Positions 15,970 through 23,787 of a stretch of 64,000 nucleotides of DNA are shown one piece after another. Source of the DNA: Peribacillus saganii (GTDB lineage: Bacteria > Bacillota > Bacilli > Bacillales > DSM-1321); NCBI RefSeq assembly GCF_003429095.1, contig NZ_QVTE01000035.1:1-64000 (forward strand), given 5' to 3'. A program made the position numbers and the translations under genes. Position 1 is the stretch's first letter. The number at the start of each line of letters is the position of its first letter. The notes beneath the pieces were generated by a model, which saw nothing but the letters and a program-made list of their open reading frames with translations, was not told the DNA's origin and ran no database searches.

Positions 15970-17094
15970 TTAGAGATAGGATTTGTTTTCCCGGAAGTTT
16001 ACTGCTGGATAATACGCGTTTTTGACAAGAACATTTGGTCCAAGGCATTTTACAGAAGGGCAATGGCAATTTAATTGCCCTGCAAGACTTGAGTTCATCC
16101 ATGTTTCATAAGATTGAGAAAGCGGGTGATCAATAATATTTCCAAGCGAAGGGGCATCCCCAAAGTCCGTTACTATAACATCACCGGTAAAAATGTTTAC
16201 ATTCAAGCGTGACCTGCCGTCAGGATCATTGCGGACGGTCACATTTTTGGCAGAATAAAGTTTCTGCAAAAGTGTTCTATCATTAAGGTTGCTGCTGCAT
16301 GGATAAAAAGGCAGCGTGCCAAAGAGCATCCACGTATCAGGATCGCGTATTTCAAGTAAGTACGTAATAGCTTCCCGAATTTCATCTAGCGAAAGTGTCT
16401 CCAGGCCTGACGCGAAATCACTTGGGTACATAGGATGAATTTCATGCCGTTTGCAGCCCATTTCTTCAACAATTTGCCGGTGGATATGTTCCAGATGCGG
16501 CACGGTTCTTTTATTAAGCATCGTTTCTGCAGATACCAGCACGCCTGATTCAGACAATGCACGTGAATTTTCTATCATCCTGGTAAAGAGCTGCTTCCTT
16601 TGTTCACGAGTTGGCTTACGGTCCATCATCGCAAAACCGCCATCAATAAAATCATCCTCCGTTCCCCAATTGTGAGAAATATGCAGTACATCAAGATAAG
16701 GAATGATTTCTTTATATCGTTCCAAGTCAAGCGTTAGGTTAGAATTGATTTGTGTGCGGACTCCTCGCCCATTCGCATATTTAAGCAGCGGCAATACATA
16801 ATTTTGTACCTGCTTGTTGGAAAGCATTGGTTCCCCGCCTGTAATACTTAAAGTTTTTAGATGGGAGACCTCGTCCAGCCGCTTAAGAATTAGTTCAATC
16901 GGCAATGCCGATGGGTCCTTTGGCTGCAGTGTATATCCTACTGCACAATGCTCACAGCGCATATTGCAAAGCGTAGTTGTTGTAAATTCCACATTTGACA
17001 GGGTAAGCTCGCCATGTTCTTCAATATCCATATATGCTTCCCAAGGATCAAAATCGGGAGAAATAATTTTTGGTTTAACTTTTTGAATGGTCAT
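15970..17094 (-). CDS. yfkAB: Radical SAM / CxCxxxxC protein YfkAB
   Basis: A 374-aa radical S-adenosylmethionine enzyme. The cluster motif CNMRCEHC supplies Cys43, Cys47 and Cys50, the SAM-binding GGEP follows (TGGEPM), and the C-terminal part has the CHCPSVKC (CxCxxxxC) signature of this family. In the original B. subtilis annotation the gene is split into yfkA and yfkB; here it is one uninterrupted frame. ATG 17094 is preferred; a TTG directly before it is also possible, both behind AAGGAG. Substrate is unknown. Confidence 0.88.
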   Translation of the reverse strand: MTIQKVKPKIISPDFDPWEAYMDIEEHGELTLSNVEFTTTTLCNMRCEHCAVGYTLQPKDPSALPIELILKRLDEVSHLKTLSITGGEPMLSNKQVQNYVLPLLKYANGRGVRTQINSNLTLDLERYKEIIPYLDVLHISHNWGTEDDFIDGGFAMMDRKPTREQRKQLFTRMIENSRALSESGVLVSAETMLNKRTVPHLEHIHRQIVEEMGCKRHEIHPMYPSDFASGLETLSLDEIREAITYLLEIRDPDTWMLFGTLPFYPCSSNLNDRTLLQKLYSAKNVTVRNDPDGRSRLNVNIFTGDVIVTDFGDAPSLGNIIDHPLSQSYETWMNSSLAGQLNCHCPSVKCLGPNVLVKNAYYPAVNFRENKSYL

Positions 17095-17303
17095 CAAAAA
17101 ACTCCTTCTGTGCTAAGCACTCAATAATTATGGGAAACTGTCTCGCTGTTGTCAATAAAAGTGAACATGATTTTTAATTGAATAAGAGCATCCACCAGCC
17201 TGGAAGATTGCAGTTTTTTGGGGTATTAGGTACCATAAAGTAAGTTGTATAAAGGATACTGCCTAAAATTAATATTTAGATTACAGTGAAAGTGGTGAAT
17301 GTA

Positions 17304-17492
17304 TTGGGTAAAGCGATTTATAACAAAGACGATCAAATGAAGTATTTGAAGGAACGTCTGACTATGTTTGCAGAAGTTCTTGATAGTATTGATCCCGATG
17401 AAGCGGAACTAGAGGATATTGACCGTTTATTAGCTATCATTGATGAAATGGAAATGAAAGTAGAACAATTTAAGAAAAGGCCAGATCAATAG
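17304..17492 (+). CDS. yfjT: SE1561 family protein YfjT
   Basis: A protein of about 62 aa, acidic and predicted helical, of the SE1561/YfjT family (blocks DQMKYLKERL, EVLDSIDPDEAELEDIDRLL). Function is unknown. The best start is TTG 17304 (MGKAIYNKDD), which matches the family N-terminus; GTG codons at 17286, 17292 and 17295 are in frame but lie in the weak AAAGTGGTG ribosome binding site. It faces away from yfkAB, as in B. subtilis. Confidence 0.78.
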   Translation: MGKAIYNKDDQMKYLKERLTMFAEVLDSIDPDEAELEDIDRLLAIIDEMEMKVEQFKKRPDQ

Positions 17493-17520
17493 GAGTCCGG
17501 ATAGGGCTCTTTTTTTACTT
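17493..17520 (+). terminator. Probable terminator of yfjT
   Basis: GAGTCC-GGATA-GGGCTC can pair with one mismatch and is followed by seven T. Confidence 0.5.
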
Positions 17521-17540
17521 TTAAGAAAGTATAACTTTCC

Positions 17541-17868
17541 GACGTCGCACAGGACAAGGAACTCTAAGGCAGCAAGATATCGCACGAAACAAAGAGGCAG
17601 CTTTATGAGTATGTGCTGGCGTCGATGTTCCTCTACAAGGGCGTTTGCGCTTTTCTGTGATATCTAGCTCCAGCTCCAAGCCCTGAAGACACACGATGTG
17701 CTAGCCGACGTCGCCGCAGGACGTGGAGTTTTTAGTCGGATCGAATGTTGTGACCAAGTGCCGTCACAACTCTGGTCATTAAGCCTAATCACTTCAGAAG
17801 GCAAAAAACGCTTTCTGTCATTGCTTGTCTTATGCTTGTTGGGGCTACCAGAGCGCTTGCGCTTTCTT
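17541..17868. repeat. Interspersed repeat family I, composite copy B
   Basis: Two units lie in tandem. Unit 1 (about 17541-17655) starts GACGTCGCACAGGAC and ends AAGGGCGTTTGCGCTTTTC. Unit 2 (about 17662-17868) starts TATCTAGCTCCAGC, contains GCCGACGTCGCCGCAGGACG..TTTTTAGTCGG and ends AGAGCGCTTGCGCTTTCTT. The same blocks recur at 50018 and 62703. It fills the interval between yfjT and fumarase. Confidence 0.7.
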
Positions 17869-17980
17869 ATTAATTATATTGGCTAAAAGTAAAGATTAGA
17901 AGAAATACCAATCCTGCTGTAATCGTTTGCAATCAGCCCTTTTCCAAATAGACCACAAGGAGTATAATGAAACATGTTGA

Positions 17981-18009
17981 TTGACTTTATATTTAAAAAA
18001 TTATAAAAC
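17981..18009 (+). promoter_or_regulatory. Candidate sigma-A promoter of fumarase
   Basis: TTGACT (17981-17986), 17 nt, TAAAAC (18004-18009), with an overlapping TATAAA. It is placed 36 nt before the start codon. Confidence 0.5.
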
Positions 18010-18044
18010 CTGTCATTTTATTTCAATAGGGGGAACCAAAAGGG

Positions 18045-19607
18045 ATGAACATGGAAAAACTGCAAGAAAGCATGTATAAGCTGATTGTAGAAACGTCGAC
18101 TAATCTGCCAAAGGATGTCCGCAGAGCTATTAAGTCTGCGAAGGAAAAAGAGAATGCCGGGACCAGGGCGGCGATGAGCCTTGCGACTATAACCAACAAT
18201 ATTTCTATGGCGGACGACAATGTTTCACCGATTTGTCAGGATACAGGGCTGCCAACTTTCAAAATCAAAACTCCAGTAGGCGTGAACCAGCTTGAAATTA
18301 AGGAAGCAATTAAAAAGGCAATGGTTCAGGCAACAACAGACGGCAAAATGCGTCCTAACTCTGTGGATTCTTTAACAGGAAAAAACAGCGGGGATAACTT
18401 GGGTCTTGGCCTGCCCGTTATGAAATTTGACCAGTGGGAAAAAGATTATATTGATATCCGCTTAATATTAAAAGGCGGAGGCTGTGAAAATAAAAATATT
18501 CAATATAGCTTGCCATGTGAGCTTGAAGGTCTTGGCAAGGCAGGACGCGATCTTGATGGCATCCGCAAATGTATCCTTCATTCCGTGTACCAGGCACAGG
18601 GACAGGGCTGCAGTGCCGGTTTCATCGGTGTGGGAATTGGAGGAGACCGTTCATCAGGGTATGATTTAGCAAAGGAGCAGCTGTTCCGCAGCGCTGAAGA
18701 TGTGAATCCGAATGAAGATCTTCGTAAACTTGAAGAATATATTATGGAAAACGCAAATAAATTGGGAATTGGAACGATGGGATTTGGAGGCGAAACAACT
18801 TTGCTTGGCTGTAAAATAGGCGTCATGCACCGTATCCCTGCAAGCTTCTTTGTTTCTGTAGCTTACAATTGCTGGGCATTCCGCAGATTAGGAGTAAACA
18901 TAAACCCTGAAACTGGTGAAATTATGGAATGGCAATACCAGGATGGGGAAAAAATTGATTTTGCAGCAGAAAAAGAGCTGGAAACGGCAGTCGCTGAAAC
19001 AGCTGCGGCAACAGAAGCTGCAAGCCGTGAGGTAACACTGGAGGCACCTATTACTGAAGAGCAAATCCGCAGCCTGAAGGTTGGAGATGTTGTCCATATT
19101 AACGGTATGATGTATACAGGCCGGGACGCAATCCATAAACATCTATCGGAGAATGACGCACCTATCGATCTTAACGGACAAGTCATCTACCACTGTGGTC
19201 CTGTTATGCTGAAGGATCAGGAAGGCAAATGGCATGTAAAAGCTGCCGGGCCGACAACAAGTATCCGTGAAGAGCCATATCAAGGCGATATCATGAAAAA
19301 GTTTGGAATCCGAGCTGTTATCGGTAAAGGCGGAATGGGTCCAAAAACATTAGCTGCCCTTGCCGAACATGGTGGTGTTTACCTCAACGCTATCGGTGGA
19401 GCTGCGCAATATTATGCAGACTGCATCAAATCGGTTGAAGGTGTCAATTTTATGGAGTTTGGAATTCCAGAAGCCATGTGGCATCTTAAGGTTGAGAAAT
19501 TTACCGCAGTTGTAACAATGGATTCTCATGGAAACAGCCTTCATAAGGATGTTGCACAATCTTCATTAGAAAAGCTGGCCGCCTTCAAAGAGCCGGTATT
19601 TAAATAA
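18045..19607 (+). CDS. Class I (iron-sulfur) fumarate hydratase
   Basis: A 520-aa Fe-S fumarase that interconverts fumarate and L-malate in the TCA cycle. The alpha part (about 1-310) and beta part (about 345-515) of two-subunit fumarases are fused, separated by a Glu/Ala-rich linker around 310-345. Candidate [4Fe-4S] cysteines are Cys64 (SPICQDTG), Cys189 (GQGCSAG) and Cys276 (AYNCWAF), with spacing close to known class I enzymes. The beta part shows VVHINGMMYTGRDA and IGKGGMG. Start ATG 18045 or 18051, both behind AGGGGGAAC. It is oxygen-sensitive in relatives, in contrast to class II FumC. Confidence 0.93.
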   Translation: MNMEKLQESMYKLIVETSTNLPKDVRRAIKSAKEKENAGTRAAMSLATITNNISMADDNVSPICQDTGLPTFKIKTPVGVNQLEIKEAIKKAMVQATTDGKMRPNSVDSLTGKNSGDNLGLGLPVMKFDQWEKDYIDIRLILKGGGCENKNIQYSLPCELEGLGKAGRDLDGIRKCILHSVYQAQGQGCSAGFIGVGIGGDRSSGYDLAKEQLFRSAEDVNPNEDLRKLEEYIMENANKLGIGTMGFGGETTLLGCKIGVMHRIPASFFVSVAYNCWAFRRLGVNINPETGEIMEWQYQDGEKIDFAAEKELETAVAETAAATEAASREVTLEAPITEEQIRSLKVGDVVHINGMMYTGRDAIHKHLSENDAPIDLNGQVIYHCGPVMLKDQEGKWHVKAAGPTTSIREEPYQGDIMKKFGIRAVIGKGGMGPKTLAALAEHGGVYLNAIGGAAQYYADCIKSVEGVNFMEFGIPEAMWHLKVEKFTAVVTMDSHGNSLHKDVAQSSLEKLAAFKEPVFK

Positions 19608-19656
19608 CTGCTGTTCTTTCTCCTTAAAGTTAAGTAATTCAGGAAAGCAGCAATTT

Positions 19657-19692
19657 GGCAGGCCGCTTATAAAAGGCCTGCCGTTTTTTTTA
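19657..19692 (+). terminator. Terminator of fumarase
   Basis: GGCAGGCC and GGCCTGCC pair across a 10-nt loop, followed by eight T. Confidence 0.9.
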
Positions 19693-19743
19693 TGCTCGCC
19701 ACTGTCCTTGTCCGTTCTATCCAGAAACTGCTATCAATGGATA

Positions 19744-19772
19744 GGATATTTTTCTTCTGCCGCCACAAACTA
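19744..19772 (+). promoter_or_regulatory. Possible sigma-G promoter of pdaA
   Basis: GGATA (19744-19748), 17 nt, CAAACTA (19766-19772) is close to the forespore sigma-G pattern (GHATR / CATNHTA) with one mismatch in the -10 box. B. subtilis pdaA is sigma-G dependent. It lies 30 nt before the start codon. Confidence 0.35.
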
Positions 19773-19801
19773 TTGTTAATACAATATGCAGGAGGAACAT
19801 A

Positions 19802-20599
19802 ATGAAGAAATTATTACTTATTCCATTATCGATTATCATATGCATGATGATATCTGTTCATACAGCAGCAGAGCCTTCCAATGCCTCGCTTCATTGGGGG
19901 TTTAAAAAAAGCAGCAATGGGCAGCCTGCAGATGCGGGATCTTTCTACGAACGGATACTAGAGAAGCATGGAGCGGTTTACAAAGGCGATCCATCAAAAA
20001 AGGATATTTACCTTACATTTGATAATGGATATGAAAATGGATACACAAAACAAATTTTAGCAGTCCTAAAAAAACATAACGTACCCGCCACATTTTTTGT
20101 TACAGGGCATTATCTTGATAGTGCTTCAGACATCACCAAACAGATGGTTAAAGAAGGACATAGTATCGGGAATCATTCTTGGTCTCACCCTGACATGACC
20201 CAGATATCGGATGCACAGATCGAGAAGGAATTAGCATTGATCAAGGAGGAAACCGAACGCCTGACCGGGCAAAAGAATATGGCTTATTTGCGTCCGCCCC
20301 GCGGTATTTTCAGCGAACGGACTATGGCAGTAGCTAAAAGGCTCGGCTACACCCATGTCTTCTGGTCTCTTGCATATGTTGATTGGTATGTAGACCGACA
20401 AAGAGGTCCGCAATTTGCTCATGATCAGGTGATGAAACAAATCCATCCAGGCGCCATTCTGCTTCTTCATACTATCTCTAAGGATAATGCCGAAGCCTTG
20501 GAATCGATCATCGTTGATTTAAAAAAACAGGGCTATCATTTTAAAAGCATTGATGATCTAATGAACTCTAAAAAACCTAACAATAAGGTAAACCAATAA
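19802..20599 (+). CDS. pdaA: Peptidoglycan N-acetylmuramic acid deacetylase PdaA
   Basis: A 265-aa exported polysaccharide deacetylase that removes the acetyl group of muramic acid during spore cortex synthesis, giving muramic delta-lactam. A signal peptide covers residues 1-23. The NodB domain shows TFDNGYENG (catalytic Asp74), the metal-binding NHSWSHPD (His125, His129), LRPPRG and a C-terminal LLLHT. AGGAGG precedes the ATG. Its presence says the organism forms endospores. The position between yfjT and the yfjP remnant matches B. subtilis (yfjS). Confidence 0.93.
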   Translation: MKKLLLIPLSIIICMMISVHTAAEPSNASLHWGFKKSSNGQPADAGSFYERILEKHGAVYKGDPSKKDIYLTFDNGYENGYTKQILAVLKKHNVPATFFVTGHYLDSASDITKQMVKEGHSIGNHSWSHPDMTQISDAQIEKELALIKEETERLTGQKNMAYLRPPRGIFSERTMAVAKRLGYTHVFWSLAYVDWYVDRQRGPQFAHDQVMKQIHPGAILLLHTISKDNAEALESIIVDLKKQGYHFKSIDDLMNSKKPNNKVNQ

Positions 20600-20603
20600 A
20601 TGT

Positions 20604-20632
20604 AAAACCTTGTCGGAAGACGGGGTTTTTTG
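20604..20632 (+). terminator. Terminator of pdaA
   Basis: AAAACCTTGTC-GGAA-GACGGGGTTTTTT forms a stem with a tetraloop and T-tail. Confidence 0.8.
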
Positions 20633-20709
20633 GCCATTAATATATAATGGCAAGGTTTGCATTTTATCAAACTCACCGTTGTCATAACCTGCGACTTTCA
20701 AAAAAAACA

Positions 20710-20718
20710 TGCTATAAT
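20710..20718 (+). promoter_or_regulatory. Extended -10 promoter element
   Basis: TGCTATAAT is a perfect TG-N-TATAAT extended -10 sequence ahead of the yfjP remnant and rlmD; the -35 is poor. It could now serve rlmD. Confidence 0.5.
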
Positions 20719-20746
20719 ACGGGAAGCGCAGGGAGGAAGGAGCAAG

Positions 20747-20991
20747 ATGTGGGCTGATACACTGAAGGTCCAAGGACTATAGCTTTGACCTGGTTCTCGA
20801 CATTCGGATTGGGCAGGCCAAACTTATTTCCTACGGCAGATACCGGCCTCCAAAACGCGTTAAAACAATTATATGGCCTACCGCAGAAGCCAACTATCAC
20901 AGAAATGGAAGTCTATACAAAAAATGGTCACCATTCTTAAGCTATGCTTCCTCCATTTATGGAGAAGCATTGAAAAATGGAGTGAGAGAAA
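20747..20991 (+). pseudogene. yfjP: Remnant of yfjP/alkA DNA-3-methyladenine glycosylase
   Basis: A good ribosome binding site (GGGAGGAAGGAG) and ATG 20747 begin MWADTLKVQGL then a stop; AlkA/YfjP proteins start similarly (MWKETV..). After the stop, two other frames carry pieces of the C-terminal glycosylase part: GLGRPNLFPTADTGL and QNALKQLYGLPQKPT in one frame, then KKWSPFLSYASSIYG in the next, matching the AlkA pattern FPAxDxGLxxAxxxLYGL...W.P.RSYAxxYLW. About 200 internal codons are missing and at least two frameshifts are needed, so this is a non-functional remnant. It lies between pdaA and yfjO, near where B. subtilis has intact yfjP. Confidence 0.75.
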
Positions 20992-22371
20992 ATGAACAAA
21001 CAGCAAGAAGCGTCTTTGGAAGTAAACCAAAGCTTCCCATTGACCATAAAGCGCCTTGGTATTAATGGAGAAGGCGTAGGCTATTTTAAAAGAAAGGTCG
21101 TCTTTGTTCCCGGTGCACTGCCAGGAGAAGAAATTGTCGCCCTAGCAACTAAAGTAAACCCTAAATTTACTGAGGCAAAAATTAAAAATATCCGCAAGCA
21201 ATCACCCGATCGTGTCGCGCCGCCATGCCCGGTTTTTGAGGAATGTGGCGGATGCCAGCTTCAGCATTTACGTTACAGCAGGCAGCTTGTGGAAAAGCGT
21301 GATATTGTCATTCAATCCATGGAACGCCATACTAATTTTCCAATTGATTCTCTTGATATCAGAGAAACAATCGGAATGAAGGATCCCTGGAACTATCGCA
21401 ATAAAAGCCAGTTCCAAGTGGGCCTTAGAGAAGGCAATGTTATTGCCGGCTTATACGGACTTAATTCCCATAACCTGATTGATATTCCGAACTGTGCTGT
21501 CCAGCATGCCTCCAGTAACAGGGCAACAACAGCCATAAAGAAAATATTAAAGGATCTAAACATTTCCATCTATAATGAGAAAAAGAAAAAGGGCGTTGTC
21601 CGGACAGTAATTACCAGAGTTGGTTTCCAGACAGGAGAGGTTCAGGTTGTAATTGTAACAAGCACAGAGGAGCTACCTAAGAAAGAAAGACTGATCCAGG
21701 CTATCAAAGAGCAGCTGCCAGAAGTAAAATCACTCGTCCAAAATGTAAACGACAAACATACATCATTGATATTTGGTGAGAAAACAGTCCATCTAGCCGG
21801 AGAGCAGGTAATTAATGAAACGCTTGGCGACCTGTCGTACGAGCTGTCTGCCCGTACTTTCTTCCAGCTGAACCCTATACAAACAGTAAAGCTGTATGAT
21901 GAGGTAAAAAAGGCAGCCGCACTAACGGGAAAGGAAAAGGTAGTGGACGCCTATTGCGGTGTTGGAACAATTGGACTTTGGCTATCTGGTGAGGCAAAAG
22001 AAGTCCGAGGTATGGATATCATTAAGGAATCCATTACTGACGCACGGAAAAACGCTGCCCGCCATAACCGCAGCAACGTTTCATACGAAGTAGGTAAAGC
22101 AGAACAGATTGTACCGAAATGGATAAAAGAAGGCTGGAAACCGCACGTAATTGTAATTGACCCCCCAAGGACAGGGTGTGACGACGGACTGCTGCAGACA
22201 ATCCTTAAAGCAAAACCAAAAAAAGTTGTTTATGTATCCTGCAATCCATCCACACTGGCCAGGGATTTGCAGACATTGAGCAAACTGTATAAAGTGGAGT
22301 ATATTCAGCCTGTTGATATGTTCCCGCAGACTTCCCATATTGAGTGCTGTGTTTCGCTTGAAAAAAAATAG
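20992..22371 (+). CDS. rlmD: 23S rRNA (uracil-5-)-methyltransferase, RlmD/YfjO type
   Basis: A 459-aa RNA m5U methyltransferase of the TrmA/RumA family. An N-terminal TRAM domain (about 10-70) is followed by a [4Fe-4S] site (Cys79, Cys85, Cys88 in [10 protein letters not shown], and Cys168), the SAM-binding [13 protein letters not shown] (317-329), IDPPRTG and the catalytic Cys417 in VSCNPST. The B. subtilis gene in this place is yfjO; its paralogue RlmCD modifies two uridines, so the exact target here is open. Start ATG 20992 behind GGAGTGAG. It is the only intact gene left next to the yfjP remnant. Confidence 0.9.
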   Translation: MNKQQEASLEVNQSFPLTIKRLGINGEGVGYFKRKVVFVPGALPGEEIVALATKVNPKFTEAKIKNIRKQSPDRVAPPCPVFEECGGCQLQHLRYSRQLVEKRDIVIQSMERHTNFPIDSLDIRETIGMKDPWNYRNKSQFQVGLREGNVIAGLYGLNSHNLIDIPNCAVQHASSNRATTAIKKILKDLNISIYNEKKKKGVVRTVITRVGFQTGEVQVVIVTSTEELPKKERLIQAIKEQLPEVKSLVQNVNDKHTSLIFGEKTVHLAGEQVINETLGDLSYELSARTFFQLNPIQTVKLYDEVKKAAALTGKEKVVDAYCGVGTIGLWLSGEAKEVRGMDIIKESITDARKNAARHNRSNVSYEVGKAEQIVPKWIKEGWKPHVIVIDPPRTGCDDGLLQTILKAKPKKVVYVSCNPSTLARDLQTLSKLYKVEYIQPVDMFPQTSHIECCVSLEKK

Positions 22372-22381
22372 AAGGTATGAC

Positions 22382-22420
22382 GAGTCCGAATATCTGTCCT
22401 GGATACTCGGACTTAAAATC
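22382..22420 (+). terminator. Hairpin after rlmD
   Basis: GAGTCCGAATATC pairs with GATACTCGGACT across a 7-nt loop. The tail is only moderately T-rich. Confidence 0.5.
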
Positions 22421-22469
22421 TTGGTTTAAAAGAATTGAAATGAACAAGGCAATGCTTTAGGAGGTCTAT

Positions 22470-22976
22470 ATGGAAAATAATGATATATTAATTAGATTGA
22501 GGTATGCTCTAGATATAAAAAATACAGATATGGTAGAGATATTTAAACTTGGGGGCATTGAATTAACAAAAACAGAAGTGCTGCAGATACTCACAAAATC
22601 AAATGATAATGATGGTGAGAGGGCCGAAACTACAGAAAATATAAAATGCAATAATAGTATGTTAGAGTCATTTTTCAATGGCTTTATTATTTTTAAAAGA
22701 GGAAAACAAGATCAAAAACCAGAACAGCCTATTAGCCAGGAACTACCTTTAAAGAGTAATGAAAGTATTAATAATATGGTTCTAAAGAAATTGAAAATAG
22801 CACTAGCACTAACGAGTGAGGATATGATTGATATATTGGAAAAAGCAGGAGTCGTTATTACAAAAGGAGAACTAAGTGCTTTATTAAGGAAAAAAGGCCA
22901 TAAGAATTATAAAGAATGCGGTGATAAATACGCCAGGAATTTCTTAAAAGGATTAGCTCTAAAATATAGGGGATAA
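22470..22976 (+). CDS. DUF1456 (YehS-like) protein
   Basis: A 168-aa protein with two copies of the DUF1456 repeat: about 7-45 (ILIRLRYALDIKNTDMVEIF..LTKTEVLQIL) and about 105-150 (VLKKLKIALALTSEDMIDIL..ITKGELSALL). YehS-type proteins have the same duplicated layout and no known activity. Base composition is more A-rich than the neighbours, suggesting later acquisition. AGGAGG precedes the ATG. A strong hairpin follows at 23029-23067. Confidence 0.75.
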   Translation: MENNDILIRLRYALDIKNTDMVEIFKLGGIELTKTEVLQILTKSNDNDGERAETTENIKCNNSMLESFFNGFIIFKRGKQDQKPEQPISQELPLKSNESINNMVLKKLKIALALTSEDMIDILEKAGVVITKGELSALLRKKGHKNYKECGDKYARNFLKGLALKYRG

Positions 22977-23028
22977 GAGTCAGAAATGTTGAATGTATAA
23001 CGAAATTAAGCTGTTATAAAATGTTATC

Positions 23029-23067
23029 GGGCAATGGACTGTGGATTGACCACGATTATCCATTGCC
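23029..23067 (+). terminator. Hairpin after DUF1456 gene
   Basis: GGGCAATGGA and TCCATTGCC pair, with an inner TGTGG/CCAC extension. There is no long T-run, so it may be a terminator or an mRNA-stabilising hairpin. Confidence 0.5.
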
Positions 23068-23166
23068 TATTAAGGTTGCTTAGAAAAAGTGTTTTTTCCA
23101 TAAACTGTACACTAGTTATAAAAAAGGGTATATACTTACGGTATATGTCATATGAGTGAGGTTTAT

Positions 23167-23649
23167 ATGGATAAAAACGAGGAAGAATTACTGCAAGAAA
23201 AAATTAAGGAATTAACTCAGCAAGTAAATGAATTAGAAACTTTAGTTCAAAATGTTTCGGTTCCGATAATACCTTCCATAATACCAGACACAATTTTAAT
23301 ACCAGTTTCAGGCGAAGTTTCTGTAAGCCGGTTTGATTTAGTTATTCCAAAGATATTAAATTATGTAAATAACGTAAATATAGACTCTGTTATTCTTGAT
23401 TTTTCTGCTATTACCCTTAAAGAGGTTGAAAACCTGGTCATTCTTGTAAGGTACATTGAGAGTTTAACTTCATCTTTAAAGTTAATGGGTATTCAAGTTC
23501 TTATTGTTGGCTTTACTCCTCTTTTTGCCCAGGAGCTGGTCAGGTCCGAATTACCTTTTGTAAAAGAATTGAATGCATTCTCATCCTTTAAAACTGCTCT
23601 TCAATTTTTAATGAAGGAGAAGGGGCTGGCGTTTACAAAAGTTACTTAA
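23167..23649 (+). CDS. STAS-domain protein, RsbR-like
   Basis: A 160-aa protein with an N-terminal coiled coil (about 5-30, EELLQEKIKELTQQVNELE) and a C-terminal STAS domain (about 40-155). PVSGEVSVSRFD and VILDFSAIT are the usual STAS strands, but the loop has no clear phosphorylatable Ser/Thr next to the SxxT pattern. Such proteins take part in stressosome-type partner switching. GAGG lies 6 nt before ATG 23167; an ATG at 23152 has no ribosome binding site. No kinase or other Rsb protein is adjacent. Confidence 0.72.
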   Translation: MDKNEEELLQEKIKELTQQVNELETLVQNVSVPIIPSIIPDTILIPVSGEVSVSRFDLVIPKILNYVNNVNIDSVILDFSAITLKEVENLVILVRYIESLTSSLKLMGIQVLIVGFTPLFAQELVRSELPFVKELNAFSSFKTALQFLMKEKGLAFTKVT

Positions 23650-23678
23650 TCATGAAACTGCTAGAAAAATTTTATCTC

Positions 23679-23712
23679 AAAACCCACGGAAAAATAAACG
23701 CGGGTTTTTTCT
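23679..23712 (+). terminator. Terminator of STAS gene
   Basis: AAAACCCACG and CGCGGGTTTTTT pair around 10 nt, followed by T. Confidence 0.75.
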
Positions 23713-23787
23713 TTTTAAAGGAATTGATGACTTAGCTATCTGTTGAAGATACCGGTTGAGAAAACAAAACTCGAAAGGAGCATTGGC

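Noticed and set aside
17698..17886. 62-codon frame inside repeat copy B
   Set aside because: Same reason: it comes from repeat sequence and lacks translation signals.
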